The position numbers and the translations under genes were made by a program. Below, one piece after another: positions 24,171-35,334 of a stretch of 64,000 bases of DNA. The notes beneath the pieces are model-generated. The model did not search any database and had not been told where the DNA came from. It worked only from the letters and a program-made list of their open reading frames with translations. The stretch covers positions 248,001 through 312,000 of the forward strand of contig JADCRB010000025.1 in the NCBI GenBank assembly GCA_021464245.1, given 5' to 3'. Source of the stretch: Carallia brachiata (Eukaryota > Streptophyta > Magnoliopsida > Malpighiales > Rhizophoraceae). Within the stretch, counting starts at the first letter, position 1. Each line of letters starts with the position of its first letter.

Positions 24171-25984
24171 TCATGGCATGTACAACTTGTTGCCACACTT
24201 GCACCTCCACGCTTCCGGGTAATACTCGGCCGTCACCGGCGTCCCCGGCGGCACCGGCACGTGCACCGGCTTGCATGGGGTGCACCTCCCACACTTGGAC
24301 GTGCAACGAGAAGGGGATGACCCTGGCCCACTCAAGAACCTCCTTGCAATAATCAGAGAAGCCTCCATGCTGTCTTCTTGATTGTCTTTTCTCTTGTCCA
24401 AATCCTAAAATTGAAAAAAAAAAAAAAATCCCAATAATCATTATACTATAATTATATTTTAATTTAGTATCCCTTAATTTTTCATGGAAATTCCCTATCA
24501 ATCAATATCAATGATCATGCGTTCACGAGAAGACATCAGATTGCCAGATGGGGTTTTTTTTTTTTTTAGCACAGTTTTAGAGGCTAATTTTTTAGCCCAA
24601 GAAATTGTACTAAAAGTAAATACTTTGTAATTTTGTGTAATAATATATATTTTTAAAATAATAAATAATAAAATAATAAAATTTTATTATTAAAAATATA
24701 ATTATTACTTTAAATTAAATATTTATCACTTTTCAAACACTTTATCGAATATAAAAGTATCTCTTAAACTTTTCTCTTTTTTTATAGTTTATGTTTATTA
24801 TAAATTAAGGCTTGCATACGAAAATGGTTGCTTCCGGCCGTGGCGCTGAGAGCACTGAAAAGACGACAAAAGAAAGGAAATGGGGTTGTCTTGATCAGTG
24901 ACCAGATTTTGTTGGCTAATGTGCGCCGGATGGCGTTGTTCGCCACATTAAATTAATTTTACAGTGGGAAAGGGACCACCATCCACGCGTGTGTTGCCTA
25001 ATCGCGGTTGTTGATGCTTCCATTTGGATGCATCTGACCGTTCAGATTGCAGATGGGGTCCTGAGTTCCCTCCGGATAGGGTCCTGAGTCCTGGATCCTG
25101 ATAATCTTAGCCCTGCACCTATATTATTCTTCCACGATTTTTGTTTTTCATGTTCTTCTGTAATTTTTATTTTATTCATTAAAATTAGTAACCCGATAGA
25201 AAAGATAAGAAAAATGATGACATAAACACATCAAATTGGGTATATATGATTGATACACATTATTTTAACCATTCAAATTAAATTCGAATCTAATTATTTT
25301 AGATAAAAATTAGTGGACTAATACTTAAAAGTGTTTGCGGGATTGTGATTGATCTATATTTTGAATCAAATCATCACAAGTACAACTTGAAATTTAGAGA
25401 CTACAGAATTTTAGTGCAACACGAAACATGAAGATAGTTTGACTAACAGCAACTTTAAAAGAAACAACCACATCACATGCCATGATCTTTGACTGCATTG
25501 ATTAATCTAAAATCAAACACATCACATGTATGAGTGTGCATGATAGGATTAAAATTTATAAATATATTGGGACTTGGAACTGGGAACTTGGAACTGTAAT
25601 GTATGTGCCATTGAGATTAGAATTTGTAGTTATTTTAAAGAAGATCAAATGAAACTATTATTTAGCATTAGTAGGTTAACTCATTGGGAACCAGAACCAA
25701 ACTTACCTGAAAATAGAGATCAGATTTACTGGATAATAAACTCCTGCTGTTTTCTGCATGATTTGGAAAACAATAACATTAAGGCATGTAATAATCAGTA
25801 AAAATCACAGCATGATTAAGATGAGTGTGAAGGAATTGTGCTTACCAGTGGATTCAATTGTGGAAGTGATGGAGCTGAAGAGTGTGAAGAATGAGAAGAT
25901 GAAGAAGAAGATGGAGACATAGCAAAGGAAAGAGGACTTGTTGTTGAAGATTGTTGATCCGTTTCTATTCCACCCCATGAACAT
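24171..25984 (-). CDS. EPFL6: EPFL6/CHALLAH-like secreted cysteine-rich peptide precursor
   Basis: Three exons on the minus strand: 25984-25846, a 47-nt exon 25753-25707, and 24404-24171. All junctions are GT-AG and phases agree (1, then 0), giving 139 residues with no break. Exon 1 starts MFMGWNRNGSTIF and carries a hydrophobic signal segment (about residues 20-40, FLCYVSIFFFIFSFFTLFSS). Exon 3 encodes a short basic pro-region and the mature peptide with GPGSSPSRCTSKCGRCTPCK, PVHVPVPPGTPVTAEYYPEA and WRCKCGNKLYMP, with six Cys. The mature part is nearly identical to EPFL6 as I remember it. EPFL6 is a secreted ligand for ERECTA-family receptors, affecting stomatal patterning in stems and growth of inflorescence and stem. 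Neighbouring genes also match the Arabidopsis EPFL6 locus. The start could be the second Met (25978) without changing the signal peptide. Confidence 0.92.
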
Positions 25985-27014
25985 TGAAGAGAAGAAAAGT
26001 TGAGCTTTAAATCTAAATCTATCTGTGTCTTTCTAAATCTATCTGTTGTTTGACTGTCTTAATTATGGGAGATTTGGATTCTCCTGAAGTAATGATTATG
26101 GCTTGGAGCCCAACATTCGCAGCTCTCTCTTGTTCTTACTCATTGATCTTTCTCTCTTTCATATCTCTTTCTGGCTATGCAATATTAAGACTTTGCAAAT
26201 GAGTGAAATGGCTAAGTGGGGTTGGTTGTGGGGAAGAGGGGAAAAGTGGGTTTGGATGGTTTGGCTTGGCTGATAGTCCTATGCAGAGAAAAAAAAAAAA
26301 GTGTTGCTTTGAGACTGAGATTGTGAGAGTGAGAGTGAGAATGAGAGAGAGATATTGTGAATCTTGTGGGAATCGTCGGTTCCTAAGCCTTTGCCAAGTT
26401 TAGGACTTGGATTCTCTTACAGGCTTTTTCTTCACTGTATTTCAACGATTCCCAAACCCAGAAATGTGCGTAGAAAATAACGCATACCCACTCCCAACCC
26501 ACCCCACCTGCACCTGCTTCTGCTGCTGCTGCTGCTCCTCTGCCATTTTGATGCTTTCTTTTTCCAACCTCTTCTTTTAACTATTTCTAGTTGGCATGTA
26601 TGTAAAAGAAAAGCATAAGACTGAAGTTAATTTGTGTCAAAGATTACAACTTTTTTCTTTTTTTTTGTTGGTTAATAATTGGTGCTTAGAATGAAGCTCC
26701 ATGGAGATAGTGGTGACTCAGCTTAAGGATCTAATTACACCAACAGCAAACGATCAGGACTTATCTGTTAGTTTAAATGCACAATTCGTTAGATTACGCA
26801 TTTATTGACTTATCATCCAACAACCAATAATTCTGATTACACTTGTTTTAAAAATTTACGTCTCCCACATGCGCCCATATAATTGAGTTCTTTAGCTAGA
26901 CCTTATTTACATGTGCCCTGAATTACTTCCTAAGTGGCAACCAATATGGCGTTTACAAGATGAGTCCTTTCATTAGAGCTAAATTATTCTATATCAACAA
27001 TCTATGTCAATAAA

Positions 27015-27166
27015 CATTTTGTTCGAGTGACAGGAACTGTGAGTCTCTTACTAAGTGAACCTCTTACTAAGGAGTAAGGTTCGAATCTCGCCCCCTCTTA
27101 TCTCCCTCTTTTCGGATATGACCTAGTTATTCTTATTACAAACTTTAAGAAAAAAAAAAAAAAAAT
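27015..27166 (+). mobile_element. Possible SINE or tRNA-related element
   Basis: AAGGTTCGAATCTCGCC is a good pol III B-box, and the segment ends in a long A-run near 27150-27166. The A-box is not convincing, there is no cloverleaf, and no target-site duplication is visible. Confidence 0.3.
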
Positions 27167-27299
27167 TGCGTCTGTATGATTGAGTCCTTCAACTGGAACG
27201 TAGTTAGAGAAGTTATCTCTGCTTTGGATTACTTCCCAAGTAGCAGGCAATCTAGCGGTTCGCAAGATAAGCTCATTGAAGTCAAATCTGTACCTTAAG

Positions 27300-27350
27300 A
27301 ATAATTATTTGGCAGATAAAAAATAAAAAAAATAATAATTATTTGGTAGA
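27300..27350 (+). mobile_element. Micro-insertion of A-rich tail between 17-bp direct repeats
   Basis: AATAATTATTTGGCAGA (27300-27316) and AATAATTATTTGGTAGA (27334-27350) differ at one base and enclose a 17-bp segment that is almost all A. It has the same form as the micro-insertions near 20.8 and 23.8 kb, but the AT-rich repeat makes it less certain. Confidence 0.45.
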
Positions 27351-29606
27351 CTTTAATTTATGATAGGCATTTTTGGTAAGTGGGAATAGTGTCTATGTAT
27401 GATAGATTTCTCTTGCATTAAGTGAGTTTCATAAAATTGTACATCCAATTTCGAAGGAGAAGGAACAAGTTGTCTGCCTTAATCTGACCTTGTGGACCTT
27501 ATGCATGCTGGGGGCATTTTTGGTTATTCAAATTCGCGGGCAGGGACACTTGCGCTTAATTTGTCTGTCTGGGAAGCATTTCTTAAGGGGGAATTCTTAG
27601 TGAAATTGGATAAAGCCACTTGTTTGGAAAATGAGTTGAAACAAATAAGAAAAAGCAGATAGTGAGACTTTAAGTTTGTTTAGGTTAACTGTTGAATGTT
27701 ATTATTGATTGTTGTTACTGATTACTAATTGTTGATTCATAATTCATAGTTGCTGTTGTTGATTGCTGATAAAATTAATGAAGTATTTGGTTAATTTTAT
27801 ACTTGCTGTTACTGTTGAATAATGAAATGTCTAATTTAGACATATAATTTTTATAGATATATCATATTAAAAATTTTATTTTTATATTTTATAATTTTAT
27901 ATTTTAGAATAATATTTTATAAATAATATTGAGAATTATTTTACTTAATTTTTAACTTTTTTTAAAAATATTAATTTTTATTAAATGATAAAAATTATTA
28001 TGTTTAAGATTTTTTTTATAAATTTCAATATTAAAGAAAATTGAAGTGAAAAAAAAATTATTTAAGAATATTTGAAAAAAAATTATTAAAATTATATAAA
28101 TACTAATAAAATAAATTAACAATCTCATGTGTCAAGTAAAAAAAATAATAGTAAAATTATATAAATATTCTTTAAGTGTAATTTAGTCCTTATAAATTAT
28201 TATTAATATTAAAAAATAAAAATTAATTCAAAAAATAACCCGGAGCTGTTTTTAATCAGCTGTTTTTAGGAAATCAAATAAAGAAATAAGTAGACTCAAA
28301 TAGAAATACTAAAAAGTTTACCAAACACCTATCTTCTTACTTTTTGAAAATAAAACGCAAATATACCCTTTCAAAAACTAACCCAAACACCCCTTTAGTT
28401 TTTCCCTAAACAGACATTCACTTTAATGTTTTTTTAAAATTTTTTATTAAATTACATTTATAACCCTTACTTTATTTTTTAATATTATTTTTCAAGGATA
28501 TATTTAGTATTGCTATATATTATTTTTTTCTTTTTACTTTTTATTCATTTCCGAATAATATATTTGTAACCTTTGTTTGGGAGAAAGGATTTCATGGTGG
28601 AAGGAAGGAACGGAGAGAGAATGGGTTAAAGGTTAGTGTTTGGGAAGCAAATAAGGAAAAAAAAAATTGGTGGGGTCTAGGAAAAAACCTCTGAACCATT
28701 TTTCCCACAGTCGCCTTCTCACGTTATTATATTTTTCCGTTTTTTTAATCTTAAATTATCTTTGTGCCCTTTGTATGAACTTTTTGTTATTACTTTTTAA
28801 GGATAAATTTAGTATTTGAAAAAATATTATTTTTTTATCTTAGTTTTTACTCATTTTCCAAACAAAATATTTTCACTTTTCTTATCTCATATTACACTCT
28901 CTCAAGTATAAGAAAAATGAAATATGTTATTATACTCTCTCAAGTATAAGAAAAGTGCAAATTATATTTATTAGTTTTTTAATCAATAAATTTCATGACC
29001 CAATTTTGAGTAGGCAGACACTGTAATTTGTGGCTGTTTAGCCCATGCCACTGGGGAGGGTAATGTCCAACTCACGACTCTGCACTTGGTAAATTCAGGT
29101 CATTACAGGCCCATTTTGTTTCACTTCGCAGTTGGCGCATATGATGTTCAAGTTCAAGTTCAACTCCATCTTCCTTTCTCCGATCCAATTAGGTAGCGAT
29201 GATAAAAAAGAAAATCCAATTGGTAGCATTTTTTTTTAATATAAAACTGAGGCAACAAGAGCCATCTAGCGTTATGTTTTTTTTTTTTGTTAATCGATTG
29301 CTACTAAAATTTAAAATTTAAGACCTTTTATTTTAAAAACAACTTTAAAATCATCAAAGTGGGTACGCTATGCAAACACGTGAGAATATAGATTTAGGTG
29401 AACAAGTTAGTTGCTTTCTGCATTCCTTTTGTTTTAAGCAAAATAACTAGATCTCAAGTTTTCAATTAAAAAAATGGCTTATGCAATTATAACTTGATAG
29501 ATTGCGTTCTTCCAAGCATGAGAGGAGTCGCCGCAAAAGTATACCATATTTGTCTAGCGGAAAAAGAAAAAAGGGCGTGCTACTTCGTTGAAAAACTTAA
29601 ATTTAG

Positions 29607-30124
29607 CCCTTTTGGAATATCAATATTTTTAATCATAAATTTTTAAATTTTTTTATATTTGAATTCTAAATTTTTTTGACATTTCATTTGAGTTCTAAAC
29701 TTTTTGATTTTATATTACATCAGTCCTTTAAGTTACAAAAAGTGATCAATCGATTAATAAATAAGTTAAACTTAATAAAAATTATTTAAAAAATATTAAA
29801 TACATGAATTAAATATTTTTTTATCAACAAAATATGCACATTAAATATTTTTTTAATCAACAAATATACAAATTAAATAGGTAACATGCATATTTTTAAT
29901 AGAAAAGACATTTAATTCATATATTTAATCTTTTTTTAAATAATTTTTTGTAAAGTTTAAAATTATTTTTAATAGATTGATCACTTTTGGTAAATAGATG
30001 GACTGATTTAGTAGAAATTAAAAGATTTAAAATTCAAATAAAATGTTAAAAAAATTTAGGACTCAAACATAAAAAAATTTAAAGATTTAGAACTAAAAAT
30101 ATTAATATTTCGGCTCAAAAGAGC
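29607..30124. mobile_element. Long terminal inverted-repeat element (foldback/MITE-like)
   Basis: The left arm (about 29607-29760) and the right arm (about 29970-30124) are inverted copies. Both arms read, from the ends inward, CTTTTG, AATATTTTTA, TAAATTTTTTT, TTTGA, CATTT and ATCAGTCC, then a shared AAAAGTGATCAATC block near the centre. Identity is roughly 75-80 percent by eye. The central 200 bp are AT-rich without coding capacity. It is probably a non-autonomous DNA transposon; the terminal bases and target duplication are not clear. Confidence 0.7.
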
Positions 30125-32988
30125 ACAGGAGACTAAAGAGAGACATAATTAGTCGAATTATTTTTGCGCACATATTGACCTAGTGAAGTTGTTTTGGCTC
30201 AGACTTTTCTTTCAAAAAAAAAAAATTTATTTCCTTAGAAAATTGATAATAGGATATTAAATATTACAAATATTTCAAGCACCAAAAACCACTTTTTTGA
30301 ATGTCTGAAATATTAAGTAAATTTGAGATGAAACAAACGTAACACGGTTTAAATCCAATACATAAAAATGCAAATATTTTCATAAGAAAACAAAAAAGAA
30401 GATTTCAAAAGTCCCATTTTGTCTTAATCAAATGTTGTTTCAGAATAGGCGATTGTGCAAGTTGTGTTTTTTTTTTTTTTTAAACATGAATACGATAAGT
30501 TTTATTTATTAATAATAATCCGTATAAAATAATCGACTGAGAGTAGGGGAATTGCTCACCCAGTCTGCGGGATATAGAAAGGCCCTGATCTAAATAGGTA
30601 CCCAATCTATAACTCTATTAACCAATCAACTGATACCAACATAGTAACAGTTATAATTTTTTAACAAAAATTTAACAACGTCAAATAAGATAGAAATAAT
30701 ATCTGAAAGCCAGCAACTGAGGACACCGTTTAAAGCCGTGCAAGTTGTGTTAACCAAGGCACATTAACGAGTTGTGATGGATGCGACCCGTTTTCTTTTG
30801 GGATCAATCATGGGCTTAATAGGGTGACGGTCGAGCCCACGGGTGGCTCATTGGTTGGCTCACTGGTTGACTCACTACCATACTCTTTTATATAATATAT
30901 ACTAGTATTAAACACAATAATATTATATTAGTATTAATTTGCGCGCGTCAAGTTTAATAATATTTGTTAATAAATTTATTTTTATTTATATTTTATTTAA
31001 ATTTAAAATTAAAAATTGAAATAGATTTATAACAGCAGTAAATTTTTTGTTTTTAACTTCTAGACTACTCGTTCTCTTTGTGATTGTGTTGCAAGCAAAA
31101 TATAAGTTGAGTTTGAGTTTTTTATTTCTTATTTTAGGAGTAGTTTTTTTCTTTCTTAAAAAATAATAAGGGAAACTTTAAAATGATTGGCATAATTAAT
31201 TGTTTTATTTTAAGTTTTTTTTATTTTAAAAGAGGAAATTTAAATAGAAATTTCAGAGTACTTTTTTTCTTTTTCAAGAAAATCTAAACAGCAAGTTATA
31301 GGTGGCAGTGGCTTGTCTATCGCTGGCGTTGTTGACACTGCTGGATAAAGGGGCAGTTTCCACATAATTTGTTGTGCAGTAATTTACAGCAAGAAGATCA
31401 AGAGAGCCCCTTTAGCATCTTAGACTCTTCTTCACTAAATTTGGGTAGTCTTTTTCTCACAGCAGATCGCATGGTTTGGGGGTAATCTCCGAATGTTACT
31501 GGATTGCAAACCTAACCAACACATCATTAATTAATTCCATTTCATCTTAATTATGTAAATTTAAAAGAATGAGGAAATACCTGACACATTGAAATATAAG
31601 TACATGATTTTATATTTCACATATTTATTTTGTTTTTTTCTTTTATTTTAACGGTTTCTTATAATAATTTTATCTGTTTTTTTTTTTTTTTCATTTGGCA
31701 TTCAGTTAATTTGACATAACTTTTAACAAATGCTACAAATTAACTACGTAAATAAATTAAAGCTCACCATCTGAAAAAGAATTCCGAGGATCTAGAGGTA
31801 GCCAGACGACTGGAAGTTGTATTGTATTTTGGGGTGTACCAGTTGGTCACAATTGTATACCGATTTTTCCACGTTGAAGTGCCTGCGCAGGTAGTAAAAA
31901 AAAAAATAATAATAATAATAACAATAACAATAATCCACAAAAGAAAAAAAATTAGAGAGTCATGAGAGATAGTCGAGATAAGGAGGAGTGTGAGAGAAGT
32001 AGAGATAATAAGTATTGTGTCAGACCAATACACTTTAAGAAAAAAAAAAACATGTGACATGGATATTATTAAATAAAATGTACAAATATTTATAATAAAA
32101 TATGTATATAATTATAAAAAAATTAACTACATCTCTTTCACAATTTATAACCAAACCTAATGGCAAATGCTAATTACTATGGTCATATGTCACATAGACA
32201 CCTTCACATAACTATTAATCGGAGAAGAAGAATCATAAATTTCAAATTGAAAAAGGAAAAGAAAAGAAAAACATGAATTCACGTTTCACTAAATCAGCAC
32301 AAATCATATAGATTAAAAAAAAAAAAAAAAAAGATAGAAAGCAAAAGACGAAAATTTTAGTTAAGAAACTATGAATTAGCAAAGCCATGTGGGAAAAAAT
32401 AAAAAAGCGCTAAGCAAGGTAGCAAAAAACCTACTACTACTAAGAAGGATATATTCAGAAGGATTTAAATACGCTATCACTTAATTTTCTAAAAGGGTGA
32501 ATTTATTAAAAAGAAATTAGGTGAAAACTTATATGTACTTAAATTATGAGTAGTTTTTCCTTTTCTAAAAACCCTTCAATATTGTAATTTTTTTTCTTTA
32601 TAAGAAAATAGAAAAAAAAATAAAAGAGAATTAAATTTTTATTTTTTTCTTTTTCAAAAAGGGAAATATAAAGAGAATTCTTTTTTCCTCTTAATTTAAA
32701 AAATTGCCACGTGACAGAGCTTAACTTTCTCTCAACTTCCGTTATTATATATATAATATATAACATAGATATAGATATAAACAAACAATTACCTTGCTGT
32801 TCAGGAAATTAGTCAGTGAAACAATTAAAAGCAGCAGGGGAATCAGGATGTATTTTATTGAAACAATAATAGCACAATCTAAGCCAATGCAAGTTTGTAG
32901 AAAGAAAATAGTTTCCCTTCAGTAGTTGCAAATATGTTCAATCACTAAGATGTTCAACCAAGTGATTGAACAAATTTGAAGGGATCAA
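30125..32988. other. Intergenic, 3' of the SLX1-like gene
   Basis: AT-rich with homopolymers. It holds one LINE 3'-end insertion (30455-30751). No conserved gene is visible, and the minus-strand frame at 31764-32060 is low complexity. Confidence 0.5.
30455..30751 (-). mobile_element. 5'-truncated LINE 3' fragment with poly(A) and 14-bp target-site duplication
   Basis: GTGCAAGTTGTGTT is present at 30455-30468 and 30738-30751. Directly inside the left copy is a T-run, which is a poly(A) tail on the minus strand. The inserted 269 bp contains CACCCAGTCTGCGGGATATA, similar in form to AACCCAGTCTGGGGGACAGA in the 3' end of the LINE at the right of this window. It is a clean target-primed insertion. 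Confidence 0.75.
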
Positions 32989-35334
32989 TCATGTCAAATC
33001 AATGATCTCAGGAGAGACAATAGAAATTCTTCTCTTCTTGATGGTTGGTCTAATTCTACCTTCAGGAGATGGGGACAACAAATCTATAACTTCAATTCCA
33101 TGTTGGAAGCTAGAATCATGGCATGTTTGTTGATCTTTGGTCTCCAATTTTTCTCTCTCGACCAACAATGCAACTTTGAACTACACTTGTCAGTCGAAGT
33201 CAATATATGGCCATCTCCAGTCTCACCGGTAGCACTTGAAGATGATGCTTTTGCAAGTGAATTGATGAAACCAAATGGCTGTTCATGATCGATCTCTGGA
33301 GTAAGTGGACGTTCATAATCCATTTCTGCGGCAACTGGATCACAGTGCCGTGTGCTGCCGCATTCACCTTCCCATCCAAACTTTCCGTAAAAAGTCTTCT
33401 CAATACCATGTCCATCGAATCTTTCATCTACAATGCCATATTGTCCATCCACGTAGTCGAGTATGCTATCCTTCCCCCCCTCATGGCGTTGAAATTCATC
33501 TTTAGAGTGAGCTTGTAACTCCAAATTGTTTAAATTAACAGTTGCACTTGCATCTCTAACTTCCTCATATTCTTCATTATCACCCAAGCAATTATCAGCA
33601 TCTCCATCATCAGAGAAACCATCAAATGCTTCAGTATAGCAGGGAAGTTCTTCAATGGGGCAAATTCGGACCTTCATACGCTCCGGCAGGGCAGGGCAAC
33701 CCACTGAATGCTTCTGATATTTTGTTGAGAAGTAATTCACCGTGATGCCCAAGCTTATCATAAAAAGGAATATTCAGTATTTGGACTATCTAACGATAGC
33801 TCACAAATGCAGACGACATCCATTCACTTGTGCATGGAACAAATCATACCTGTTCCAAGATGGGAGGTTAAGCATCGTGTATGCAAGCTTGATCTTGTTG
33901 GCAACTCCTGAGAAGGACTTGAAAGTTGCTGCCGCCTTCCTGACAGCCAGTGACTCTGTTGGATGCTGCCATGCCCATTCAAACTGCACATATGTGTAAA
34001 ATTGAACATTTTGGAATATTAGTTCTGAGATTAGCCGGATTGTCACCTCAACCAAATATTAAAAGTCAAAAAATTGAGGAACAAAAATTGAGGAACAGGA
34101 AAATCTGCCAACATATTAGAATTCCAGTTTTAGACACTAGATCAAGGGCAACTTTTGAGACGCATAAAAAGCATGCCAAAGAAAATGCAACATATTCAGG
34201 GTTACATGTTCTTGGATTCAAAAAGATCCTGTTCATATATTCTACATGCTCACAAGTAGTAACTAATAGGAAAAGAACTTGAAAACCAGCAATCTATTGA
34301 ACCGACTGCCACATAAGATGATTAAAACCCCATCAGAAATTCTAATCTTATAGGCTATAGCATAGCCAGAGTCTATCAGCCAAGAAAAAAAAAAACGTCA
34401 ATTCTACATCACAGAATATATAAAAAGTTCTGCAAATTGTGATATCGACATTCGCAATACAATATCCTGACCAAGCCAAAAATCAAAATCAACAATAAGA
34501 GACGAAGGTAAGAATGAAAAATAACATTTGTCAGTTAAGCATCAAACCCAAAGACGCATGGACAAAAAAAAAATTGGAACAAAAACAAGCAAACATGAGC
34601 TAAAAGCCAGTGAAAAGCAGGAAATATTACAAGCCAGAGAATTAGATGTGTATAAAAAGCTGCCATCTATTCCAGGAGGCTAAATACACAGTTTATACCA
34701 ATATAATCTACAAGAAGACTGCTTCAATACTTATTGTTTGCAGTTAAGAAAGACCAATAATTTCTTATAAAAACAAGAACTGACCTGAAGAGCAGAAACA
34801 TTAGTTGGGAAGCCATAAAGGCAAAGTACCATTTCCCAGGGCCGCCTTTTCTTGGTCCTCCACGCTCCACTCCTAATCTCACCATTATGTTGCCTAATAC
34901 GACGCCGTGGGTTCACTGTAAATCTATCAAAAAAAAAAAAAAAACCAAAATGAGGAAAAATAAAAAAGGAAAAAAAAAACCCACCCGTTTCAGAAGACGA
35001 AAGAACCATAAAAAAAAACCCATTTCTGCAAAATCTAACGGAAAGATTTCTGTAAAGATGGAAACTTTATACGGAAACTGAATCTGGGCATCAGGTAAAG
35101 GGTCGGGAAATCAACAAATCGGAAGGAAAATGAAGGAATCGATGGAGAAATTTATAAAAACCCGATGTAGGTGTGGCCTTTGAATCTGGGGCAGATGGAA
35201 GTTAAAAGATAGCAGGCGTAGAACCCTTTTCCCGCTCTGCCCGTCTCTTCTTCTTCTTCTTCGACTCCTTTTTCATCATCTTCTTCTTCTTGAGAATTTT
35301 GGGTTTCTGGTTTTCTCTTTTCTGTCCGCTTCAT
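32989..35334 (-). CDS. SLX1: SLX1-type structure-specific endonuclease (GIY-YIG), frame broken near the C-terminus
   Basis: Four exons on the minus strand: 35334-35162, 34923-34785, 33983-33850 and 33753 onward, with GT-AG borders and matching phases. The N-terminus is Glu-rich (a TCT-repeat tract on the plus strand) and then enters the GIY-YIG domain: [30 protein letters not shown] with the catalytic Arg, and [20 protein letters not shown]. Exons 3-4 give [20 protein letters not shown] and the plant SLX1 middle region [14 protein letters not shown]. Exon 4 then reads an acidic linker and stops at 33084. One frame over, [29 protein letters not shown] and [10 protein letters not shown] lead to a TGA at 32989-32991, and this resembles family C-termini as I recall them. 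The switch fits one missing base near 33178. SLX1 cuts branched DNA with SLX4; the Arabidopsis homologue HIGLE binds HYL1. An in-frame ATG also exists at 35373. Confidence 0.87.

Larger units (their letters stand above)
25985..29606. other. Intergenic, upstream of the EPFL6-like gene
   Basis: The first 600 bp are the likely promoter; a (GCT)n-like run lies near 26519-26537. Further right the DNA becomes very AT-rich with diverged repeats. Segments 26870-26980 and 27160-27280 resemble each other, a B-box sequence lies near 27069, a micro-insertion at 27300-27350, and two related AT-rich segments at about 28420-28570 and 28735-28880. ACTCTCTCAAGTATAAGAAA is repeated at 28896 and 28934. No gene is seen. 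Confidence 0.5.

Noticed and set aside
27069..27085. tRNA gene suggested by GGTTCGAATC
   Set aside because: No acceptor stem, anticodon arm or D arm could be paired around it; better read as a SINE-like B-box.
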